In this document: one piece after another, positions 5,389 to 11,599 of the stretch
Layout: each line of letters starts with the position of its first letter
How positions within the stretch are numbered: the first letter of the stretch is position 1
NCBI GenBank assembly: GCA_964607425.1
Contig: CAZSKQ010000082.1
Coordinates: 1 to 15,147, forward strand
Direction: 5' to 3'
Source of the DNA: IDS-8 sp964607425
GTDB taxonomy: Bacteria; Pseudomonadota; Gammaproteobacteria; Steroidobacterales; Woeseiaceae
DNA length: 15,147 nt
The notes under the pieces: model-generated
Told to the model about the DNA's origin: nothing
Databases searched by the model: none
What the model saw: only the letters and a program-made list of their open reading frames with translations
Made by a program: the position numbers and the translations under genes

Positions 5389-7821
5389 ATGACCGTCCGC
5401 GCCACTTACCGCATCCAGTTCCACAAAAGCTTCACCTTCGCCGATGCCGAAGAGCAGGTGCCCTATCTCGCGCGCCTCGGCATCAGCCATCTCCACGCTT
5501 CCCCGATCACCACGGCGCGACCGGGCTCGCTGCACGGCTACGACGTAGTCGACCCGACGCGCGTAAATCCGGAGCTCGGCGGCGAAGACGCCTTCCGCTC
5601 CCTGGTCGCCGCCCTGCATACGCGTGGCTTGGGCCTGGTACTCGACATCGTCCCGAATCACCTGTGCATCGCGGACACCGGCAATTGCTGTTGGCAAGAC
5701 GTGCTCGCGAACGGAGCGGCGAGCGGGTACGCGCATGTTTTCGACATCGACTGGAGCGAGAAGCTGCTGCTGCCGTTCCTCGCCGCTCCGCTGCCGGAGG
5801 CGATCGCGAACGGCGATTTGGCGCTGCGGCGAGAGGAGGACGGGCTGGCGGTGGTGGCTTACGGCACGCAACGATTTCCGGTTCGGCCGGAGGATCGCGA
5901 GGCAGCGACGGACACCGACCTCGCGGCGCTGCTGGATCGGCAGCATTACCAGCTCGCCTGGTGGCGCGCCGCGAACGACGAGCTCAACTGGCGCCGCTTT
6001 CTTACCGACACGGAGCTCGCCGGTGTGCGCGTCGAGGACGACAAGGTGTTTGAGGCCACGCACGAGCTCTATTTCCGGCTCTACGCGGAAGGCCTGGTCG
6101 ACGGCTTCCGCATCGATCACGTCGACAGCCTTGCGGATCCCGCCGGTTACTGCCGCAAGCTGCGCGAACGACTGGAACAATTGCGCCCGGGGCGCGCCTG
6201 GATCGTGGTCGGGAAGATCCTCGCTGCCGGCGAAGAGCTGCCACGCGACTGGGACGTGGATGGCACGAGCGGCTACGACTTCATGGAACAGGTGTCCGCT
6301 CTCCTGCATGCACCCACGGGCGAGGCCGCGCTGACGGATTACTGGCAAGAGGTGAGCGGACGGCCCGCTGCGTTCGCGGCCGAGGACCTGCGAGCGCGGC
6401 AGGACATGCTGGGCTGGGATTTCGAGGGGCAGCTGGCCGCCTGCGTACGCGCGTTCGCGCGGCTTGCCGATTCGCATCCGCAAACGCGGGGACTCACCCC
6501 GGGCATGCTCCGGCGGGCGGTCACGGTGCTGCTCTGGGTGTTCCCCGCCTGTCGCACCTTTGGTAACGGCGTCGCGGCCCCGGAGCACGACACCCGCATC
6601 CGCGAGATCGCGCGCGAGCGCGCCGTACCCCTGGCCCCGCCGGGCGAGATGCCGGTCATCGAGCGCATACTGGCCTGGCTGGCCGGAGCAGGACCGGGGG
6701 AGCCGCAACTGGCCGCCGAGGCCGTTCGCCGCTTCCAGCAGCTATCGGCGCCGCTCGCCGCCAAGGCGGTGGAGGACACCGCGTTCTACCGCTATGGCCG
6801 GCTGCTCTCGCGCAACGACGTGGGATTCGACCCGGGTCGGTTCTCGCTATCGGTACCGGGATTCCACTCGGCCATGACCGCGCGGCAGCTGCGCTGCCCG
6901 AACTCGTTGCTTGCAACCGCCGCGCACGACCATAAACGCGGAGAAGACGCTCGCGCCCGGCTGGCCGTGCTGAGTGAGGTGCCGGAGCTATGGATCGACA
7001 TGGTCCGCGACTGGCGATCGATGAACGCCGGCGCTACGGAGGGCATTGCCGCCGACGATGAATATGCCCTCTACCAGGCGCTCTTCGGCGCCTGGCCGCC
7101 CGAGCTGAGTCCGGACGATCACGGCGGCCTCACTGCGCTCCGGGATCGCATCGTCGCCTGGCAGAAGAAAGCGTTACGCAAGGCAAAGCTGCGCTCCTCC
7201 CGGGCGGCACCGGATGCCGATTATGAAGCACGTGCACGCGCGTTCGCGGAGCGGCTGCTGGATCCGGCACGGTCGCGCTACTTCATTGCCAGCCTGAGCG
7301 CCTTCGAGCGGCGGCTCAAACCGGCCGCCGATGCGAATGCGCTGGTACAGGCAATGCTGCGCAACACGGTTCCCGGAGTGCCGGACCTGTACCAGGGGGC
7401 CGAATACCGGGACCTCAGCCTCGTTGACCCCGATAATCGCCGCGCAGTCGATTTCGGCGCTCGCCGCCGGTCTCTCGATGACGCAGTGCAAGGATTCGAT
7501 GCAGCCAAGCAGGCCTTGATTGCCGGGGCCTTGCAATTGCGCGCCGGGGAACCGGCACTGTGGCAGGACGGCAGCTATGAACCGGTGCCGGTGCAGGGCC
7601 TCCGTTCGGGCCATGTCGTTGCCTTCCAGCGCCGCCACGCCGGCAAGACCCTGTCCGTCGCCGGGCTTCTCCGGTGCGCTCGGGTGCTGATCGATACCGG
7701 CGGCAAAGTGCCTCCGCGCGACTGGTGGAACGGCACGGAGCTGCTCCCCGACGGCGGTCCCGCCGTCATGGCCTCCGTCCTGTTCCGTGACGCTCCCGCG
7801 CACCTGTCGCTGACTCGCTAA
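5389..7821 (+). CDS. treY: Maltooligosyltrehalose synthase (GH13), general acid/base Glu replaced by Gly
   Basis: TreY isomerises the reducing-end alpha-1,4 bond of maltooligosaccharides to alpha,alpha-1,1, giving maltooligosyltrehalose, which TreZ then cleaves to trehalose. The 810-aa protein has the N-terminal RATYRIQFHKSFTFADA and HGYDVVDPTRVNPELGG signatures, GH13 region I (DIVPNH, 86-91), region II (GFRIDHVDSL) with nucleophile Asp243, VEDTAFYRYGRLLS (461-474), and the region IV-like AAHDHKRGED with Asp514. Region III, normally VEKIL with the general acid/base Glu, reads IVVGKIL: Gly275, codon GGG at 6211-6213. GAG to GGG is a single base change. The rest is full length and well conserved. 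No obvious Shine-Dalgarno precedes the ATG, but the family N-terminus fits. No treZ, glgX or malQ is nearby. The family call is firm; activity is in doubt. Confidence 0.92.
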   Translation: MTVRATYRIQFHKSFTFADAEEQVPYLARLGISHLHASPITTARPGSLHGYDVVDPTRVNPELGGEDAFRSLVAALHTRGLGLVLDIVPNHLCIADTGNCCWQDVLANGAASGYAHVFDIDWSEKLLLPFLAAPLPEAIANGDLALRREEDGLAVVAYGTQRFPVRPEDREAATDTDLAALLDRQHYQLAWWRAANDELNWRRFLTDTELAGVRVEDDKVFEATHELYFRLYAEGLVDGFRIDHVDSLADPAGYCRKLRERLEQLRPGRAWIVVGKILAAGEELPRDWDVDGTSGYDFMEQVSALLHAPTGEAALTDYWQEVSGRPAAFAAEDLRARQDMLGWDFEGQLAACVRAFARLADSHPQTRGLTPGMLRRAVTVLLWVFPACRTFGNGVAAPEHDTRIREIARERAVPLAPPGEMPVIERILAWLAGAGPGEPQLAAEAVRRFQQLSAPLAAKAVEDTAFYRYGRLLSRNDVGFDPGRFSLSVPGFHSAMTARQLRCPNSLLATAAHDHKRGEDARARLAVLSEVPELWIDMVRDWRSMNAGATEGIAADDEYALYQALFGAWPPELSPDDHGGLTALRDRIVAWQKKALRKAKLRSSRAAPDADYEARARAFAERLLDPARSRYFIASLSAFERRLKPAADANALVQAMLRNTVPGVPDLYQGAEYRDLSLVDPDNRRAVDFGARRRSLDDAVQGFDAAKQALIAGALQLRAGEPALWQDGSYEPVPVQGLRSGHVVAFQRRHAGKTLSVAGLLRCARVLIDTGGKVPPRDWWNGTELLPDGGPAVMASVLFRDAPAHLSLTR

Positions 7822-7863
7822 GCATGTAACGCAATTGCTCCGCAACCCGGTGGCGAGCGATCC

Positions 7864-8643
7864 ATGTACACTCGGGGCATGGATGTGACAAACAGCCCGG
7901 AGGGCATCCTCCGCATCGCGATGTGGTCGGGGCCCCGCAACATTTCCACGGCGATGATGCGCGCCTGGGAGAACCGCCCGGACACGACGGTGGTCGACGA
8001 ACCCTTCTACGCCTGCTATCTCGCAGCCGGCGGCGCGGATCATCCCATGCGCGAGGAAGTGCTGGCCGCCGCCGCCACGACCGACTGGAACGACGTGGTG
8101 GCGTCGCTGCTTGGCCCGCTCGGTGAGGGCAAGCGTGTGCATTACCAGAAGCACATGACGCACCACATGTTGCCGCAGGCGCCGCTCGACTGGATCGATC
8201 GGGTTGCCAACGTATTCCTCATCCGGCACCCGCGCGAGGTCGTCCCTTCCTATGCCCGCGGCCGCGCCGGCATACCCGCGCTGGAGGACCTGGGATACCA
8301 GCGCCAGGCGGAGCTGTTCGACCGGGTCGCGGAGCTTACGGGAACCGCGCCGCCCGTGCTCGATGCCGCGGATGTGCTCGCCGATCCACGCCGTGCGCTG
8401 TCCGGGCTGTGTGCCACCCTCGGCGTGCCGTTCGACGAGCGCATGCTCTCCTGGCCCGCGGGGCCGCGGGCTTCGGACGGCGTATGGGCGCGGCACTGGT
8501 ATGCGGCCGTGTGGCAGTCCACCGGTTTCGCCCCTCCGCGCCCGCCAGTCGAACCGCCCGCGGCACTCATGCCGGTGATCGAGGCCGCGCTGCCTTGGTA
8601 CGAGCGGCTGGCGCCGTATCGGCTCGCGCGCGGAGACCGCTGA
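7864..8643 (+). CDS. Sulfotransferase-like P-loop protein paired with class-IV aminotransferase-fold gene
   Basis: This protein has 259 aa from this start. It shows a PAPS-sulfotransferase-type fold signature: the phosphate-binding loop SGPRNISTAM (22-31) after a beta strand (LRIAMW), DEPFYACYL (45-53), and FLIRHPREVVPSY (118-130) with Arg121 and Ser129 in the position of the 3'-phosphate-binding segment. The C-terminal half has DGVWARHWYAAVWQSTGF (205-222). From memory these segments match the N-terminal domain of plant 'branched-chain aminotransferase-like' two-domain proteins. Whether it transfers sulfate or uses another nucleotide is unknown. The stop overlaps the next gene's ATG by one base, so translation is probably coupled. 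The start is uncertain: ATG at 7864, 7879 or 7921 are all possible and none has a good ribosome site. Confidence 0.8.
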   Translation: MYTRGMDVTNSPEGILRIAMWSGPRNISTAMMRAWENRPDTTVVDEPFYACYLAAGGADHPMREEVLAAAATTDWNDVVASLLGPLGEGKRVHYQKHMTHHMLPQAPLDWIDRVANVFLIRHPREVVPSYARGRAGIPALEDLGYQRQAELFDRVAELTGTAPPVLDAADVLADPRRALSGLCATLGVPFDERMLSWPAGPRASDGVWARHWYAAVWQSTGFAPPRPPVEPPAALMPVIEAALPWYERLAPYRLARGDR

Positions 8644-9566
8644 TGGTCGGCTCCCAGGGTTTCGTGCGCGATCCTCGCAACGAGCAGGTGCGGATCTGGC
8701 TGAACGGACGGCTCGTGCCCCGGGCGGAGGCGCAGGTCTCGGTATTTGACGCGGGCTTCGTCCTCGGCGACGGTGTGTGGGAAGGCTTGCGCCTCGTGAA
8801 CGGCCGCCTCGCGTTCCTCGACGTGCATCTCGACCGGCTCTTTGCCGCGGCACGCGCGCTCGCGATCGGGATGGTGCTCGATCGCGAGGCGTTGACGCAG
8901 GCGCTCTACGACACGGTACGGGCGAACGGCATGACGGACGGCGTGCACGTTCGCCTCATGGTGACGCGCGGCATCAAGATCACGCCGAACCAGGACCCGA
9001 GATCCACGGTGGGCGAGCCGACGGTCGTCATCGTCGCGGAGCACAAGAATCCCGACCCGGCGGTGCAGGAACGCGGCCTGACGCTCATCACCTCGACCTA
9101 CCGCACCAGCACGCCCGACGTGTTCGACATGCACCTGAACACGCACAGCCGGCTGAACCTGATCCAGGCGCTGCTGCAGGCGGCGAGCCTCGGCGCCGAC
9201 GAAGCGCTGATGCTCGACGGCCAGGGGTTCGTGGCCAGTTGCAACGCCACCAACTTTTTCATCGTGCGCGACGGTGCCGTCGTGACGTCCACGGGACGTT
9301 GCTGCTTCAAGGGCATTACCCGCGGGCACGTGATCGCGCTCTGCCGCGAAAACGGCATCGACGTGCGGGAGCGCGACTTCACGCTCGCCGAAACTTACGC
9401 GGCGGACGAGGCCTTCGTTACCGGCACCTTCGGCGGCGTCACGCCGGTGGCCGCCATCGACGGCCGCCCCGTCGCGCAGGTGCCCGGCCCCGTGACCCGG
9501 AAAATCGGCGCGCTGTACCGCGAGCTGCTCGCGGCCGAGGGCGCCGCGGGCCCGCCGCCTGCCTGA
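8643..9566 (+). CDS. Class-IV aminotransferase-fold (BCAT-like) protein lacking the PLP lysine
   Basis: This 307-aa protein of the fold-type IV family (branched-chain/D-amino-acid aminotransferases, aminodeoxychorismate lyase) has a good GGAG at 8632-8635. Family features are VSVFDAGFVLGDGVWEGLR (32-50), HLDRLFAAARAL (62-73), GADEALMLDGQGFVASCNATNFF (184-206), KGITRGHVI (223-231) and EAFVTGTFGGVTPV (256-269). In the segment that normally carries the Schiff-base Lys (BCAT pattern D-x-x-V-K-S-L-N), this protein reads DMHLNTHSRLN (162-172). Asn166 falls on the Lys and no Lys is nearby. The Glu that contacts the PLP pyridine nitrogen (GxVxE) is Ser199. It may therefore not be a transaminase. Translation is coupled to the sulfotransferase-like gene. 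Fold assignment is sure; substrate and chemistry are unknown. Confidence 0.85.
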   Translation: MVGSQGFVRDPRNEQVRIWLNGRLVPRAEAQVSVFDAGFVLGDGVWEGLRLVNGRLAFLDVHLDRLFAAARALAIGMVLDREALTQALYDTVRANGMTDGVHVRLMVTRGIKITPNQDPRSTVGEPTVVIVAEHKNPDPAVQERGLTLITSTYRTSTPDVFDMHLNTHSRLNLIQALLQAASLGADEALMLDGQGFVASCNATNFFIVRDGAVVTSTGRCCFKGITRGHVIALCRENGIDVRERDFTLAETYAADEAFVTGTFGGVTPVAAIDGRPVAQVPGPVTRKIGALYRELLAAEGAAGPPPA

Positions 9567-9590
9567 GCGATCAAGAGGAGCTGCTACCGG

Positions 9591-9704
9591 GTGGCCGTCG
9601 TCACCGCTGCTGGAGCGCGCATTGCGCGCGATCTCGCTGACCGCCGCACCAGGTGCGTGTGGCTGTTGTCACCGCTGGGATTCGCGCGCAATGCGCACTC
9701 CTGC
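9591..9704. repeat. Second, diverged REP pair with flanking direct repeat
   Basis: Arm 9610-9632 (CTGGAGCGCGCATTGCGCGCGAT) and the reverse complement of arm 9680-9704 (GCAGGAGTGCGCATTGCGCGCGA) form an inverted pair like the one at 3780-3848, with less perfect symmetry. Directly before each arm is a 19-base direct repeat with two mismatches (9591-9609 and 9659-9677, GTGGCCGTCGTCACCGCTG and GTGGCTGTTGTCACCGCTG). The element again lies between converging genes (9566 and 9737) and may mark transcript ends. Confidence 0.75.
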
Positions 9705-9736
9705 AGGTCCAGGCAGCACCTTGATCGCCCCATCCC

Positions 9737-10483
9737 TCATCGGGCGAGATAGCCTCCGTCGAGTGCCACATACGATCCCGTGATGAAGCTCGCCTCGTCC
9801 GAGCTGAGGAACGCCACCGCGTTCGCGACCTCCTCGGGTTCGCCCATCCGGCCGAGGGCGTGCATCCCGGGCAACGTCTTGCGAATCTCCTCCGGGAGAT
9901 TGTCCTCGAGGCCGGTCTTGATATAGGCAGGCCCGACGGAGACCGTGCGTATGCCCTCCTTACCGTACTCCCACGCGACAGTTTGCATGAGCCCGATCAC
10001 GGCGTGTTTTGCGGCCGCGTAGGGTGCCATCCCCCATAAACCGCGTTTACCCGCGATCGAGGAGATCGTGATGATCGCGCCGCCGCCTGCTCGCAACATG
10101 GCCGGAAGCTGAGCCTTTACGCCGTAGAAGACGCCGTCCAGGTCGACGTGCAGCACCTTCGCCCATTGCTCGTACGTAAGCTCACCGACGCGCGCCGCCG
10201 GAATCGTAATGCCGGCATTGTTCGCCGCTATGTCCAGCCTGCCGAATTGCTTCTCGGCCTGGCTCACGACGGCGGCCTGCTGCTCGCGATCGGTGACGTC
10301 GAGACGTGCACTTGTCGCCGTACCGCCGCTTGCGACAATTTCTTCCGCGACTTTCTCCGCGCTGTCGCCATCCAGGTCCGTGGCCATTACCGCGGCGCCT
10401 CGGGCGCCGTATGCTTTCGCAATCGCTCTGCCGATTCCCGCACCCGCGCCGGTAACGAGCGCAACCTTGTCTTTCAGAAGCAT
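9737..10483 (-). CDS. Short-chain dehydrogenase/reductase (classical SDR)
   Basis: This cytosolic NAD(P)-dependent oxidoreductase has 248 aa, the usual SDR length. The Rossmann motif TGAGAGIG (11-18), the acidic Asp36 after beta-2 (MATDLD, favouring NAD+ over NADP+), the LDVTD (61-65) and NNAG (88-91) motifs, and catalytic Ser142, Tyr155 and Lys159 (YAAAK) are all present, and the C-terminus is the usual ITGSYVALDGGY. The ATG at 10483 is chosen because GGAGG lies five bases upstream; the frame extends to 10534 but without family similarity. It is diverged from the DUF6920-like gene and converges on the sulfotransferase operon across the REP pair. The substrate cannot be told from sequence. 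Confidence 0.92.
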   Translation of the reverse strand: MLLKDKVALVTGAGAGIGRAIAKAYGARGAAVMATDLDGDSAEKVAEEIVASGGTATSARLDVTDREQQAAVVSQAEKQFGRLDIAANNAGITIPAARVGELTYEQWAKVLHVDLDGVFYGVKAQLPAMLRAGGGAIITISSIAGKRGLWGMAPYAAAKHAVIGLMQTVAWEYGKEGIRTVSVGPAYIKTGLEDNLPEEIRKTLPGMHALGRMGEPEEVANAVAFLSSDEASFITGSYVALDGGYLAR

Positions 10484-10488
10484 GCCAT

Positions 10489-10493
10489 CCTCC
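10489..10493 (-). promoter_or_regulatory. Shine-Dalgarno site deciding the SDR start
   Basis: GGAGG on the minus strand is five bases before ATG 10483, the codon that opens the normal SDR N-terminus (LLKDKVALVTG). The in-frame ATG 51 bases upstream has no comparable site. Confidence 0.75.
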
Positions 10494-10568
10494 ACAGCGG
10501 TTTCTCGTGCTTCCCGTGTATGGAGAATAGACAAGAATCCGGCGGCGAGGATCGCCTTCGCGCAAAAG

Positions 10569-10598
10569 TTATAACACCGAAGTGATTTTGTGGTGCAA
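10569..10598 (-). promoter_or_regulatory. Candidate promoter of the SDR gene
   Basis: On the minus strand TTGCAC (10598-10593) and TTATAA (10574-10569) are 18 bases apart, about 85 bases before the SDR start. The local AT richness (about 10565-10620) stands out from the GC-rich surroundings, as expected for a divergent promoter region. Confidence 0.4.
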
Positions 10599-10673
10599 AG
10601 GAAGATATCGCTTCTACAATTTGGCTGCGCTCAAAGCTTCGGTGAGTCGACATTTTAACTTCGATAACCGCAC

Positions 10674-10679
10674 GAGGGG
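10674..10679 (+). promoter_or_regulatory. Shine-Dalgarno site deciding the DUF6920-like start
   Basis: GAGGGG lies seven bases before ATG 10687. The frame is open upstream to 10582 through an AT-rich stretch that looks like promoter and leader, so the later start is preferred. Confidence 0.55.
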
Positions 10680-10686
10680 TCGTGCC

Positions 10687-11475
10687 ATGGCTATGAAATC
10701 AAATCCATTTTGCAGCCAGGCAGGGCGTATCGCAGCCGGTCAGGCAGGAACCCGACATGAGCGCATGGCCGCGCTGCCGGCGCCGGTGTCCCGCTATCTC
10801 ACCCTGGCGCTGGGCAGCGAACAGCGGCTGATCGCCAAAGCCGTCCTGTGCCAGTCCGGTGTGCTCCGCACGAGCCCGCGAGGACGCCGCTGGCGGAGGT
10901 TCCGCGCGCGGCACGAAGCGTGGCCGGGATCGACAGCGTTCGTGTGGACGGCAAACGTGGCGATGCCGTTCGGCACGCACGTCCGGGTCATCGACAGCTA
11001 TGTCGACGGTGTGGGATCCGGGCGAATCAGCCTGCTCTCGATCTTTCCGCTCGGAGCGCAATCCGGCAGCCCCGAGCTGAATGCCGGCGCGTTGCATCGA
11101 TACCTTGCCGAAAGCGTGTGGTTTCCGTCCGCGCTCTTGCCCGGCTCCGGCGTGACCTGGTCCGGTATCGACGAACGAAGCGCGCTGGCAACGCTGCAGA
11201 ACGGGTCAACGACTGTGTCCCTGGAATTCCGGTTCAACAACGCGGGCGAGGTGAGCGCGGTCTACAGCCCCGGGCGCTGGGCACGCTCCGGCAAGAGCTA
11301 TCGGCAGCTGCCCTGGGAGGGATATTTCGACGATTATCGCGAGCACCTTGGAATGCGCATCCCTTTCCAGGGGGAGGTCGGCTGGTACATCGACGGCCGA
11401 CTCGAGCCGGTCTGGACAGGACATATCGAGGATGCACATTACATCTTCAAGGAGGACCCGGCCGGCGCTTCGTGA
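10687..11475 (+). CDS. DUF6920/DUF6544-like protein of unknown function
   Basis: This 262-aa protein carries the pattern I associate with DUF6920 (formerly DUF6544): ALPAPVSRYL near the start (29-38), a CQSGVLRTSPRGRRWRRF strand pair, HEAWPGSTAFVWTANVAM (76-93), VRVIDSYVDGVGSGRISLLSIFPL (99-122), ALHRYLAESVWFPSALLP (135-152) and a late YFDDYREHLGMRIPFQGEVGWY. Family members have no established activity. No signal peptide or catalytic motif is evident, so it is probably cytosolic. The gene stands alone, diverged from the SDR. A hairpin starts at its stop codon. The start is inferred from GAGGGG at 10674-10679; a TACAAT at 10615-10620 could be its -10 but lacks a -35. Confidence 0.75.
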   Translation: MAMKSNPFCSQAGRIAAGQAGTRHERMAALPAPVSRYLTLALGSEQRLIAKAVLCQSGVLRTSPRGRRWRRFRARHEAWPGSTAFVWTANVAMPFGTHVRVIDSYVDGVGSGRISLLSIFPLGAQSGSPELNAGALHRYLAESVWFPSALLPGSGVTWSGIDERSALATLQNGSTTVSLEFRFNNAGEVSAVYSPGRWARSGKSYRQLPWEGYFDDYREHLGMRIPFQGEVGWYIDGRLEPVWTGHIEDAHYIFKEDPAGAS

Positions 11476-11495
11476 GAGCCCGAGCCGCGGGCTGA
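11475..11495. repeat. Hairpin after the DUF6920-like gene, resembling a degenerate REP
   Basis: AGCCCG (11477-11482) pairs with CGGGCT (11488-11493) around AGCCG. The whole stretch GTGAGAGCCCGAGCCGCGGG resembles the REP arm GTAGGAGCCCGCATTGCGGG with a changed loop, and again overlaps a stop codon (TGA 11473-11475). It has no U tract and no inverted partner nearby. Confidence 0.35.
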
Positions 11496-11557
11496 CGCCG
11501 GTCTCGACAAGATCTGCACCTGCTGCGCAAAGCGCCTCCCGCGGATCGCGGCCGGCG

Positions 11558-11563
11558 TATACT
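11558..11563 (+). promoter_or_regulatory. Possible -10 of the ferric-reductase-like gene
   Basis: TATACT is a near-consensus -10 located 37 bases before the ATG at 11600, in otherwise GC-rich sequence. No recognisable -35 is found 16-18 bases upstream. Confidence 0.35.
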
Positions 11564-11586
11564 CGACGTTCACAGCACTGCCCGCC

Positions 11587-11594
11587 GAGGGAGG
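11587..11594 (+). promoter_or_regulatory. Shine-Dalgarno site of the ferric-reductase-like gene
   Basis: GAGGGAGG ends five bases before ATG 11600. It fixes the start of the membrane domain in the first of the two frames that make up this broken gene. Confidence 0.7.
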
Positions 11595-11599
11595 CCACG

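Noticed and set aside
5110..6708. Minus-strand open frame of over 500 codons opposite treY
   Set aside because: The plus strand encodes a clear GH13 enzyme with conserved motifs. The antisense frame is open because third positions are G/C-rich and it has no recognisable domain.
7174..8853. Minus-strand open frame of about 560 codons spanning the treY end and the sulfotransferase-like gene
   Set aside because: It crosses two well-supported plus-strand genes and an intergenic gap; its composition is low-complexity Arg/Gly/His-rich, without motifs.
10615..10620. TACAAT as a promoter -10 for the DUF6920-like gene
   Set aside because: No -35-like hexamer lies 16-18 bases upstream. The nearest candidate, TTGTGG, is 21 bases away, so it is mentioned only as a possibility.
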